Assembly: GCA_001275005.1 (NCBI GenBank)
Contig: JWZX01001514.1
Span: 1 to 13,813, forward strand
DNA from: Chrysochromulina tobinii
Taxonomy: Eukaryota; Haptophyta; Prymnesiales; Chrysochromulinaceae
Direction: 5' to 3'
Length of the DNA: 13,813 nt
The position numbers and the translations under genes are program-made. The notes beneath the pieces were generated by a model. The model saw only the letters and a program-made list of their open reading frames with translations. It ran no database searches and was not told the DNA's origin. Below, piece after piece: positions 1 through 6,939 of this stretch (the first letter of the stretch is position 1; each line of letters starts with the position of its first letter).

Positions 1-441
1 CTCTTCCCGCTCATCTCCCAGGTACAGCCGGCCTCTGCCGGCAAGATCACGGGCATGCTCCTCGAAATGGACAACGGCGAGCTGCTCAGCCTGCTCGAGT
101 CGCCCGAAACGCTCAACGCCAAGATCATGGAGGCGGTCTCCGTGCTCGAGATGCACGCCGCCGAGGGCGATGTCAGCCCGTCCCAGCAGATCATCGTATC
201 CAAGCGCAGCGAGCTCGAGCCCGCAAATCTAGCTCCGGTGGCACAAGCTCTAGCTCCACCCGTTGCTGCCGACCATCCGCTAGCGCGACGGCTGCGCATT
301 GTGCGCAAGAAGCTACGTGAGATCGCAGTTCTCGAGCAGCTCGAGGCTGTAGAGGGCGCTGTGCTCCAGGCCAATCAGAGAGCAAAAATCCAGGAAAAGA
401 GCGCTCTCGAAGCAGAGCTGGCCTCGCTCGTCACCGAGTGA
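1..441 (+). CDS. Poly(A)-binding protein, C-terminal part (MLLE domain plus helical tail), 5'-truncated
   Basis: The reading frame is open from base 1 and ends at TGA 439-441, giving the last 146 residues of a protein that begins left of the window. Residues 1-55 match the MLLE (PABC) domain of cytoplasmic poly(A)-binding protein: the start [10 protein letters not shown], the [10 protein letters not shown] core at 16-25 and the LLESPETL helix at 31-38 are all present. MLLE binds PAM2 peptides of translation and deadenylation factors. Residues 56-95 are a low-complexity Ala/Pro linker. Residues 97-143 form a charged helical segment (RKKLREI, then Q..KIQEK, then LEAELASL). It resembles the C-terminal motif shared by PYM and eIF2A, which in PYM contacts the 40S ribosome. 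Ordinary PABPs stop soon after MLLE, so this tail is unusual. The RRM domains would lie upstream. The MLLE identification is strong. The tail homology is a pattern match by eye and needs a profile search. Confidence 0.9.
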   Translation, partial: LFPLISQVQPASAGKITGMLLEMDNGELLSLLESPETLNAKIMEAVSVLEMHAAEGDVSPSQQIIVSKRSELEPANLAPVAQALAPPVAADHPLARRLRIVRKKLREIAVLEQLEAVEGAVLQANQRAKIQEKSALEAELASLVTE

Positions 442-447
442 GCGTAC
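419..447 (+). repeat. Copy A of a diverged direct repeat covering the PABP stop codon
   Basis: This segment spans the last codons, the TGA stop and the first 3' UTR bases of the PABP gene. It recurs 341 bases downstream at 760-788 with three mismatches (at 427, 430 and 447). Similarity continues past 447 with a gap of about 7 bases in the GGGCGGTGGCGG tract. Confidence 0.75.
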
Positions 448-1067
448 ATTGCGGGCTGTGGGCGGTGGCGGGGCCGAGGCGGATATGGCAGTGACGGCCC
501 TGGCATGGCGGCGGGCATGGCGGCGGTGCGGGCGAGTCTGATGAATGGGACTGCGGCAGCTGCCACAACAACAACTGGGCGTGCCGATCACAGCGGGGAA
601 CGCAAACGGGGTGAGCGTGACCATCAAGGGCGGCGTGAAGCTGACGACTCTTGAGATTCTCGATACCAACCTGAAGAGTGAAGAATGGACGGGTGAGTAC
701 CAAGTTGGCGAGTACCAAAAGTTTGGCAACATGGCAGGTATGAAGGGCGACCACGTTTTTGGCCTCGTTCTTCACCGAGTGAGCGTACCTTGTGGGCGGT
801 GGCGGAGCGCTTGATGATTTGTGGCATCTGGCAACTCGTGCATGATGATGGACCCGCGCCAGAGCTTATTTAATCATGAATCTTCCACATCCTACCAGGA
901 GACCGTACAACTCCGCAGTGTGGAGTCTTGCGGTACTGGGGCGGGCCACACACGGAACACACAGTGAGACGTAGTTCAGTTGTACAGCAAAGTGCGTGTC
1001 GGTTACACACGACCGGACACCCACCTCCACTCACACATTGTAATACTCTCCCGACTCACCGAGACCC
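442..1067. other. Intergenic region between convergent PABP and ADP-ribosyltransferase genes
   Basis: No convincing gene is visible here. It holds the presumptive 3' UTRs of two convergent genes. Around 502-526 the 11-base unit GGCATGGCGGC occurs twice. The stretch 545-814 (+) is open for 89 codons from an ATG, but its translation matches nothing I know. It includes the second copy of the PABP end in a different reading frame, so I treat it as non-coding. From about 860 to 1067 the composition is less GC-rich, with nothing recognisable. No classical AATAAA poly(A) signal was seen. Confidence 0.5.
760..788 (+). repeat. Copy B of the diverged direct repeat of the PABP gene end
   Basis: This is the counterpart of 419-447. 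Read in the frame corresponding to the PABP end, it encodes L-A-S-F-F-T-E-stop, against L-A-S-L-V-T-E-stop in the gene. It is therefore a short duplication of the terminal codons, stop and 3' flank. The sequence between the copies (about 470-759) does not resemble the rest of the PABP tail. This could be a decayed duplication or an alternative last exon. Confidence 0.7.
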
Positions 1068-4000
1068 TCATGCTGAGAGATCGCCTGGGCGACCACTCAT
1101 TATGCCACCTTCGCCCTTGAGCCGCATGATAATCTCCATGTGCTTCTTCTTCTCTGCGAGCATGAGAGCCGTGTTATTGTGCTTGTCCCTGAGCGTCCGG
1201 TCCGCCCCGTGCGCGAGTAGCAGGTCGACCATCTCGACGTTCCCCTTCTGCGCAGCCACGTGGAGCGCCGAGAGCTTGGCCGAGAGCTGGCCCGTGGCGG
1301 GCTGCTGCTCGTTCACGTCGACGCCGAGCTCGATGAGTTTCTTGGCGATCTGTAGGTGATTCTCCTTGGCCGCCCAGAGCAGCGGCTGCCATTCATTAGC
1401 GGCGAAGGCCCCGCGCCGGTTGAGCGTTGCGGGGCGGTCTTTGCGAGGGGCGAGCCCCATGGACGCGGCGACGCCGTCGGCCCACACGAAGGTGCGCAGC
1501 TCGGCGCAGAGCAGCCGGCACTCGACGGGATGGAGCACGCGCCCTACTTCGAGAGAGGAACTGCTCGGCGACACGCCGCACACGGAGCGCGAAACCACTC
1601 CCGTGCCGCGCGTCGACTCAATGATCCTCGCCAGCGCTTCAGCGCCCTGGACACCGATGCCGTGGTTGCCTCGCACGTCGAGGGCCGTGAGGCGTGGCTG
1701 TTTCGTCATGAGCTCGGCGAGCTCGAGCGCTTCCGAGGTGGTGAGCATCGCGTCGCGCAGGTCGATGGAGAAGGCCTCGTACACTGCAGATCCCGAGGCG
1801 GACGCGACACGATGAGTGCACCAGCCAGCCAGCACCAGCACGCGCGCACTCCCGCCCAGCGACCAGCCGCGCAGGCTCAGCTCGGGCTCCTCTACGTGGA
1901 GCCTGTGGATCTGCGAGACGAGCCCGTGCTGCAGGTGCAGCACCTGCTGCATCACGTACGAAAAGTTCTCGTCGTCGTTGAACCATTCGGGGTCCTTGGA
2001 GAGGGGCCCATAGGCGAGGGCGCGCTGTAGGAGGCTGCGCCCAAAGAAGAAGAGCTGCTCGCCCAGCTGGTCACGCAGCTCGAGCTCGATGCCGCTCACC
2101 ATATCCATGAGCATCTTGCGCCGGCGGCTGAGCACCTGCTCGAGCGTGAGCGAGGCAAGGTTGAGTGAGAGGCGCGAGTGCAGCACGAGCATCGAACCCT
2201 CCACCTCGACGCTCAGGGCCTCGATGCCGGTGAGCGGTGGGAGGAGAACCTCGGCCTCGTGTGGGTACTGCGAGAGCCACGTCAGATCGGCGCCGCGGTC
2301 GACCATCCCCATCTGCATCTCGAAGATGGTCGATGCGTCCTCCAGCTGCTGCCCACCGGCAAAGAGCAGGGCCTGCTCGCGATTGGTCGTCGTCGAGCTG
2401 AAGCCGTACTCGATGCCGCCTCGCACACCCATATCGTTGGGCACCCAAAACTCCTTGGGCAGCACTGCGTCCTTGATGCCGCGCCACACCTTGCCCGCCT
2501 TGGTCAGCTTCGAGAGCTTGATCACGCAGCTGTTGATGGCGTGGATCGTGGTCGTGTAGAGGTTCCCTTTCGTCAGGTCCTTGGCAAACTTGACCATCGT
2601 CGCGTCCTTGGTCTTGGAGCGAAGGACCGTGTTGTACTTGAAGTACATTGGGCCGGTATAAAGTCGCCCTCCCACCAATTCCTCGAGGATGAGCTCCGAG
2701 TGCCCTGCCGCCCGCAGCCTCTTGTTACACTGCTCCTCCATCTGGTGCACAATCACATCGAGTGTCGTGGGCACGCGGCGCCACGATGGGTGATGCTCGC
2801 GGTAGCCCGTGCGTTCGGGGTAGTCTGCACCCTTGACGGGGCAGCAGACTACCGTCCACTCGGTCTCTGCCTTGGTCGTGACCCCGTTGGGCGCGGTGAA
2901 CTCCATCTTGCTGTCCTTGTCGGCGAGGTGCTCAAACTCCATCATGTTGAAAAGCGAGCGCTCAGCATGCGAGGGGCCCTTGTACATCTTCGGCGGGCCG
3001 AGCAGCGACTCGAGCCCTCCGTAGAAGAGCGAGAGCGAACCGTACGTCATCTGGAACTTGGCCGTCGTCGCGAACTTCTCGTTGAGCACCTCTCCCGAGC
3101 CGGTGGTCTGATCTTGCAGGGATTCGACCGCCGCCACCACAAACTCGGTCAGCCCGCTTAGGCTGGCGCTCGCCAGCAGCTGCTCGATCTGCGCACGCGT
3201 GAGTCGCTTGACGTATCTGAACTGCGAGGTCGCATCTTGCGAAAGCTTTGGAAGCTCGAGGGCATCCGCCACCACGTTGGAAATACTGCGCGAGGCAAGC
3301 CACTTGCTCGCAGTCCAGCGCCGGCCCGCCTCCTCGTCGGCCACCCACGCTTTGGCCATGTCGGCCAGCCGCTGCGCCTCGGAAGCGAGCGCCGCATCCT
3401 TGAGCTGCTGCGAGCGTGGTGAGAGGGCGAGCCGTGCCTCCTTCGCGGCCTCCTTGGCCTCCTTCGCTTGCTTCACCGCCGCCGCCTTTTGACCACGCCC
3501 GAGCAGCAACATGCCCTCTGCCTCACGATCCGCAAACAAGGAGACCTCTTTTGAGAGCGAGGAAAGTCCATGCCTCAAAGCCCGATTGAGCTCGTTGTAG
3601 TCCAGCGCGCCAGAGCCGTCGCTGTCCCACTTGGCAAAGAGCGCATCGATGTCGGCCGGAGTCGCGCTGATTGACGTGCTCTGCAGCCCGCGCCTAAACT
3701 CCTTTTTCGAGATGGTGCCGTCCCGGTCGAGGTCCCATTCCTGGAAGAGGTCGATCACCCGCACGGCGCTCTTCTTGATGGCGCTCGCCAGAATGGCCTC
3801 GACGCGAGTCGCCGAGTCGGGGAGCAACTTGCCCTCATCACCTTCAGTCGACAACGCACCCGCCGGGTCGAGAACCCGCGACGCTGCCAGGACTGCGGCA
3901 TTGTAGAACTGGACGCATTTGTCGTCCGGCATCCCGAGCTCAAGAGCGAGGTCCGCAGCGGCCTGCGCTGCGGCGTGCACGGCATCCGCGATCTCGCTTG

Positions 4001-4358
4001 TCATCGTGTTGACCACAAGCTCGGTGGATGCTTGTGCAGCCAGTGGTGGCTTCGTGCCGCTGCTGCTTGCCGTGCTAGTGCGAGAGCTACGAAACCGCGG
4101 AACCCAGCTCCGAAATCGTATGCCGCTCGGCGATCGGACCACCATCGCCGGAGGCTTTGGCTGCTTCTCTTTGCGAGGCGTGCTGCCGCTTGCCGCTGCT
4201 TCTTCTGAGGCTGGCACATCTATCGTCATCGCCTTGACCGGCCGCAAGACGCCTGACGGCTTCGATACGCTGCTCGATGACGCGCGCGCGCTGCGTGGAG
4301 ATCCAAAAAGCTGCGTGACCCCAGGGCCAGCTGGGTTCGGCGTCGGCATCGTCGGCAT
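1068..4358 (-). CDS. EF-hand / ADP-ribosyltransferase / ankyrin-repeat protein (1096 aa)
   Basis: A large multidomain protein. Residues 1-120 are Ser/Pro/Arg-rich and probably disordered. Two canonical EF-hands lie at 209-220 (DLDRDGTISKKE) and 245-256 (DSDGSGALDYNE), so calcium binding is expected. Residues 270-345 are Ala/Lys/Glu-rich and likely helical. Residues 560-715 read as an arginine-type (R-S-E) mono-ADP-ribosyltransferase using NAD+: R626 in VWRGI, the Ser/Thr strand FSSTTTN at 653-659, and E701/E703 in the ExE loop YPHEAEVLLPP. The segment just before (about 430-580, YGSLSLFYGG...LLEELVGGRLYTGPMY-like) recalls modules in haptophyte and dinoflagellate models. An LRR-like segment (LTALDVRGN at 890-898) and about three ankyrin repeats (987-1085, with ALHVAA, LLLAHGAD, TALMLAEKK) follow. 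No signal peptide or membrane segment is seen, so it is probably intracellular. The first ATG (4356-4358) has a weak -3 base; a second lies at codon 4. Substrate unknown. A short in-frame intron near 1784-1849 cannot be excluded. Confidence 0.85.
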   Translation of the reverse strand: MPTMPTPNPAGPGVTQLFGSPRSARASSSSVSKPSGVLRPVKAMTIDVPASEEAAASGSTPRKEKQPKPPAMVVRSPSGIRFRSWVPRFRSSRTSTASSSGTKPPLAAQASTELVVNTMTSEIADAVHAAAQAAADLALELGMPDDKCVQFYNAAVLAASRVLDPAGALSTEGDEGKLLPDSATRVEAILASAIKKSAVRVIDLFQEWDLDRDGTISKKEFRRGLQSTSISATPADIDALFAKWDSDGSGALDYNELNRALRHGLSSLSKEVSLFADREAEGMLLLGRGQKAAAVKQAKEAKEAAKEARLALSPRSQQLKDAALASEAQRLADMAKAWVADEEAGRRWTASKWLASRSISNVVADALELPKLSQDATSQFRYVKRLTRAQIEQLLASASLSGLTEFVVAAVESLQDQTTGSGEVLNEKFATTAKFQMTYGSLSLFYGGLESLLGPPKMYKGPSHAERSLFNMMEFEHLADKDSKMEFTAPNGVTTKAETEWTVVCCPVKGADYPERTGYREHHPSWRRVPTTLDVIVHQMEEQCNKRLRAAGHSELILEELVGGRLYTGPMYFKYNTVLRSKTKDATMVKFAKDLTKGNLYTTTIHAINSCVIKLSKLTKAGKVWRGIKDAVLPKEFWVPNDMGVRGGIEYGFSSTTTNREQALLFAGGQQLEDASTIFEMQMGMVDRGADLTWLSQYPHEAEVLLPPLTGIEALSVEVEGSMLVLHSRLSLNLASLTLEQVLSRRRKMLMDMVSGIELELRDQLGEQLFFFGRSLLQRALAYGPLSKDPEWFNDDENFSYVMQQVLHLQHGLVSQIHRLHVEEPELSLRGWSLGGSARVLVLAGWCTHRVASASGSAVYEAFSIDLRDAMLTTSEALELAELMTKQPRLTALDVRGNHGIGVQGAEALARIIESTRGTGVVSRSVCGVSPSSSSLEVGRVLHPVECRLLCAELRTFVWADGVAASMGLAPRKDRPATLNRRGAFAANEWQPLLWAAKENHLQIAKKLIELGVDVNEQQPATGQLSAKLSALHVAAQKGNVEMVDLLLAHGADRTLRDKHNNTALMLAEKKKHMEIIMRLKGEGGIMSGRPGDLSA

Positions 4359-4442
4359 GGAGAGTTCCTCCCGACCTATCGTGGCCCATTCTAAATTGGG
4401 ATTCTCGAACTTCCGTGGCGCTCGCTTTCTAGGTTACCATTC

Positions 4443-4467
4443 TCAAGTCAAGTCAAGTCAAGTCCAG
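4443..4467. repeat. TCAAG pentanucleotide microsatellite
   Basis: Four perfect TCAAG units (4443-4462) are followed by a variant TCCAG (4463-4467). The array lies 85 bases upstream of the ADP-ribosyltransferase start codon, probably in its 5' UTR or promoter. Confidence 0.9.
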
Positions 4468-4792
4468 TCACCTCCAGGGATGTAGAGTATATGGTAGAGG
4501 CCTGTGAAGACATCTTGACTTGTGAACGTGTTAATTAAAGTCTGCAGTTCATGTTAAAGTCGACGTCACCTTTTGTGGCGTTGGCCGTCGCAATCAGCGT
4601 GCGATTAGTGCGTATGGTCTGTTCGTTTGGGGCGCTCAAGCTCTGTGAACGGCATCCTGTGAACGGATACACGTTTTGACCTTTTGTGTAGCATCTTACT
4701 ATGCTATAGGGACATACTCGGTACCTGGGACTAGGTGCCAACCGATCCTGGGTTGCATCTCGCGCTTCGGGCGCTTCACCGGAACTCCCCGA

Positions 4793-4865
4793 GATTATCT
4801 CCTTGATCTCATCTCCGATATCTCACTTCAGATTATCCGCGAGATCGGATCTCCGATATCTCTTC
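4793..4865. repeat. 38-bp imperfect tandem duplication
   Basis: A unit beginning GATTATC starts at 4793 and again at 4831. Each copy contains ATCTCCGATATCTC (4811-4824 and 4849-4862), 38 bases apart, while the middles differ. The second copy also contains a small inverted repeat, ATCGGA-TC-TCCGAT, at 4844-4857. No coding role is apparent. Confidence 0.8.
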
Positions 4866-5055
4866 GTTCTGGCTACTGTCCACTACGACGTCCTGAGTGA
4901 CGGTCAGATGTACCGTCTGGATGTCAGCAAGGCGGTTGCTGGGGTTGGTTGGTGGGTTTGACTCTTTGGAGCTTGAGCGTAAGCGGGGGCTTGCGCGCCG
5001 GATTCGGCTTGCCATGCTTTTCGGCGTGACGTCTAAGGGCGGCAAATGAGATTCC

Positions 5056-5111
5056 CGCGACGGTGGTTTCAAGACACCGACGATCGTCGGTGTCTTGAAA
5101 CCACCGTCGCG
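5056..5111. repeat. Perfect 56-bp palindrome (28-bp arms, no spacer)
   Basis: Every base from 5056 to 5083 pairs with its partner from 5111 back to 5084. The centre is CGATCG (5081-5086) and the arms read CGCGACGGTGGTTTCAAGAC inward on both strands. The flanks are unrelated, so this is not simply a folded-back assembly end. No target-site duplication is obvious on the two sides. In RNA either strand would form a hairpin of about 26 bp, and in DNA it could extrude as a cruciform. It may be the terminal hairpin or remnant of a foldback element, but no transposase or longer repeat is seen. Confidence 0.95.
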
Positions 5112-5627
5112 CGATCTTGGTGCCCGCCTTTTGCGTTCACACCTACTTCGCCCCCGGCGGTGTGAGCTTCACCGTTGAGCGGTTGCGGTCTCACCCCGCC
5201 CGCGTGTGCTCGTGGCAGCGCCCCCTTCGTTTCGATCCATACACTCTTGGAGCTCGGGGCTCAGTACACGCAACACGGCAACAGACTCGTGAGGCTAGGC
5301 CCGTGTACGAGGATGTCACACGGTGCTCCTTGGATGGCATACACCCGTGGGCACAGAGTCGTCTGAACTTCGTCCTGGTAGTCGGGCGTCATGCTACCCG
5401 GTACGTGCTCCATGAAGCATGATCTTCTTTTAACTTCTTGCACAATCGAGCGGAACGTGCGGAGGTGGATCGATGCACTGTGGCATGAAGATGGCCGCTT
5501 CCGCCGAGCCGAGGCACTGTGGCAGGCTGGCCGCGTGAACGGGATTGTGTCGAATTATAACCATTTTGCTGTGAACGTCTTTAGTTTTTGTGAATGGAAC
5601 TCGCGAGATGGATTCCAACGGTCGACA

Positions 5628-6197
5628 ATGGACCACGCCCAGCTCGTGGCACGCATCGATACGCTGCTGCGACAGTCGCCGCCGCCGCCGCCACACGTCC
5701 TCGAGGACGTGCTGAAGGCACTCCGAGGTGGCGGCGGGGGAGCACCAGCACTCGCACCCGTGGCTAGCAGCAGCTTTGCCGAGCGCAGCTTCCTCTCGTC
5801 TGCAGGGAGCAGCAGCAGTGAGAGGAGAAAGCCGTCTCGCGACGTCGAGCCGCCCGAGTATGAGGCCCTCTCACTGAAGGGCCTTGGCAACGACAACCCC
5901 AAGCGGCTGGCGGCGCTAGTCAGGTTTGAGGCGCGATGCGCAGCTGGGGTTCCGAAGTACGAGAACGTGCGGGAAAAAAAGGTGGCGCAGTTTCAGGCGC
6001 TGCTCGAGGGCCAGGGAGGCAAATACACGCACGCCGACTACATGGAGAACGGGACGACGCAAATTGCGGGCATGACGACGTATACGCCCTCAATGACGGC
6101 TGACCCAAACGACCTTGCAATGATGAGCAAGGTGAAGGGAAAGTTGACGACGCGCACCTACTGCCACAAAGACAATGCCTTCAACTTCCGTCCGTAG
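5628..6197 (+). CDS. Hypothetical protein, 189 aa, no recognised family
   Basis: I do not recognise this protein. The frame is open upstream to an ATG at 5391, but the ATG at 5628 has an ideal context (A at -3, G at +4). Before it the translation has no protein-like pattern, while after it codon use is GC-rich and coherent. From that start there are short amphipathic helices (LVARIDTLLRQ at 6-16, VLEDVLKALRG at 24-34) around a run of five prolines (18-22). A Gly/Ala/Ser-rich disordered stretch spans about 35-70. A more ordered, charged C-terminal half follows (about 75-189, with PKRLAALVRFEARC, KYENVREKKVAQFQALLEG and an aromatic end DNAFNFRP). No signal peptide, membrane segment or enzyme motif is visible. 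It is probably a soluble adaptor or structural protein. The stop is TAG 6195-6197. Confidence 0.65.
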   Translation: MDHAQLVARIDTLLRQSPPPPPHVLEDVLKALRGGGGGAPALAPVASSSFAERSFLSSAGSSSSERRKPSRDVEPPEYEALSLKGLGNDNPKRLAALVRFEARCAAGVPKYENVREKKVAQFQALLEGQGGKYTHADYMENGTTQIAGMTTYTPSMTADPNDLAMMSKVKGKLTTRTYCHKDNAFNFRP

Positions 6198-6206
6198 CAG
6201 GACAAG

Positions 6207-6359
6207 ATGCGACTCTATCTTCCGAAGAAAATTGCGTTAGCGCCTCTGGCAACGCTCATTGCGCTTGTGGCGGCTCATGCCTTGACGTGTAACACATTGG
6301 GGTGCTCCAATCTGTGTGGTCGTCTGTTACGAAGTAACGGGTCCTTGCGTACTTGCTAG
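6207..6359 (+). CDS. Possible small secreted Cys-containing peptide, 50 aa
   Basis: This short ORF begins 9 bases after the stop of the 189-residue gene and ends at TAG 6357-6359. Its start looks like a textbook signal peptide: a basic n-region (MRLYLPKK), a hydrophobic core (IALAPLATLIALVAA) and an AHA motif at 23-25 suited to signal peptidase. The 25-residue remainder has four cysteines (28, 33, 37, 50). It might be a second cistron, a separate gene, or chance within a 3' UTR. Length alone makes chance quite possible, so confidence is low. Confidence 0.22.
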   Translation: MRLYLPKKIALAPLATLIALVAAHALTCNTLGCSNLCGRLLRSNGSLRTC

Positions 6360-6939
6360 ATGCTGCTCCATTGTTCTCCACTGTACATTGTTTTATCACT
6401 GTTGGACTGTTTAACTACTGTTCCTAGTTCCTACATTACCGCGACGCGCGCGCGAGCCCGCCCCTGTGAGCTGTGTGCGTGCCACAAAGGTCAAAGTGGT
6501 CAATAGAAGGTCAAACGACAAACCACAAACGCATCAAAGTGTAACCACAATGGTCAATGCACAAAGGTCAAAGCACAATTCACAATAGGTATAGGATTCA
6601 TAATAGGAATATTCAATATAGGATTATAGGATACGACGTGCTACGGCTGTTGGGGGCCTTAATAGCGCTTGGGCTCTCCTCTGTATCATCAAAAGACAAC
6701 AGTAACTGCTCTGAGTGTACAAGTATTCGTCCATCCTGGTGAATACATGTACTCAGTTACTCACGGCGGGTAACATACTTTTGTCCCCTGCTCGGACCCC
6801 AAGAATTGCGCCCCGACTCTTCGGTCGTGCACAAAGAAAAACGCAGCACGACCAGCATGCACAACAGCTTTTGGACGAGCTGAGTCCTAGTAAGATCGCA
6901 CAGCGACCGCGCCGTGCTGATCACCAAGCGTTTGCGGGC
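6360..6939. other. Spacer upstream of the FkbM gene
   Basis: The composition is clearly more AT-rich than the flanking genes from about 6480 to 6740. It contains the repeated motifs described in the next entry and presumably the promoter and 5' UTR of the FkbM gene. The FkbM frame is open back to 6715 but contains no ATG before 6940. No RNA gene or other coding region is visible. Confidence 0.5.
6483..6634. repeat. Cluster of GGTCAA and TATAGGAT motifs
   Basis: GGTCAA occurs five times between 6489 and 6571, and CACAAAGGTCAAAG occurs exactly twice (6483-6496 and 6560-6573). TGGTCAAT also occurs twice (6497-6504 and 6551-6558). From 6584 to 6634 the pattern shifts to ATAGGA-type repeats (ATAGGT, ATAGGATT, ATAGGAAT, TATAGGATTATAGGAT). 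This looks like a degenerated low-complexity repeat. It could also be a regulatory motif cluster upstream of the FkbM gene. Confidence 0.7.

Larger units (their letters stand above)
4359..5627. other. Intergenic region between divergent genes
   Basis: About 1.27 kb separates the start of the ADP-ribosyltransferase gene (-) from the chosen start of the 189-residue protein (+). It must contain both promoters, but I cannot point to a TATA box or initiator. It holds the TCAAG microsatellite, the 38-bp imperfect tandem repeat and the perfect palindrome listed separately. CTGTGAACGG occurs twice near 4642-4666. Open frames such as 5117-5422 have no recognisable protein character. No tRNA-like structure was found. 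Confidence 0.5.

Noticed and set aside
545-814. 89-codon ORF downstream of the PABP gene
   Set aside because: It has no recognisable similarity, and part of it is the duplicated PABP end read in another frame.
2178-3161. 327-codon open frame on the + strand
   Set aside because: It lies antisense to the ART domain. Its translation is Leu/Arg/His-rich with no family pattern, as expected opposite GC-rich coding DNA.
5220-5245. GTTTCGATCC resembling a tRNA T-loop
   Set aside because: No cloverleaf could be built around it: acceptor and anticodon stems are missing.
5117-5422. 101-codon ORF in the divergent intergenic region
   Set aside because: The composition is not protein-like, no motif is seen, and there is no support for expression.
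5391-5627. Upstream extension of the 189-residue protein to the ATG at 5391
   Set aside because: The upstream translation lacks protein-like composition and the ATG at 5628 has a much better context. An extended form is not excluded.
6327-6339. Small hairpin GTTAC-GAA-GTAAC
   Set aside because: A 5-bp stem is too short to call a terminator or RNA element in a eukaryotic 3' region. It also lies inside the candidate peptide ORF.
6715-6939. N-terminal extension of the FkbM protein
   Set aside because: The frame is open, but the only upstream start would be GTG. No in-frame ATG occurs before 6940.
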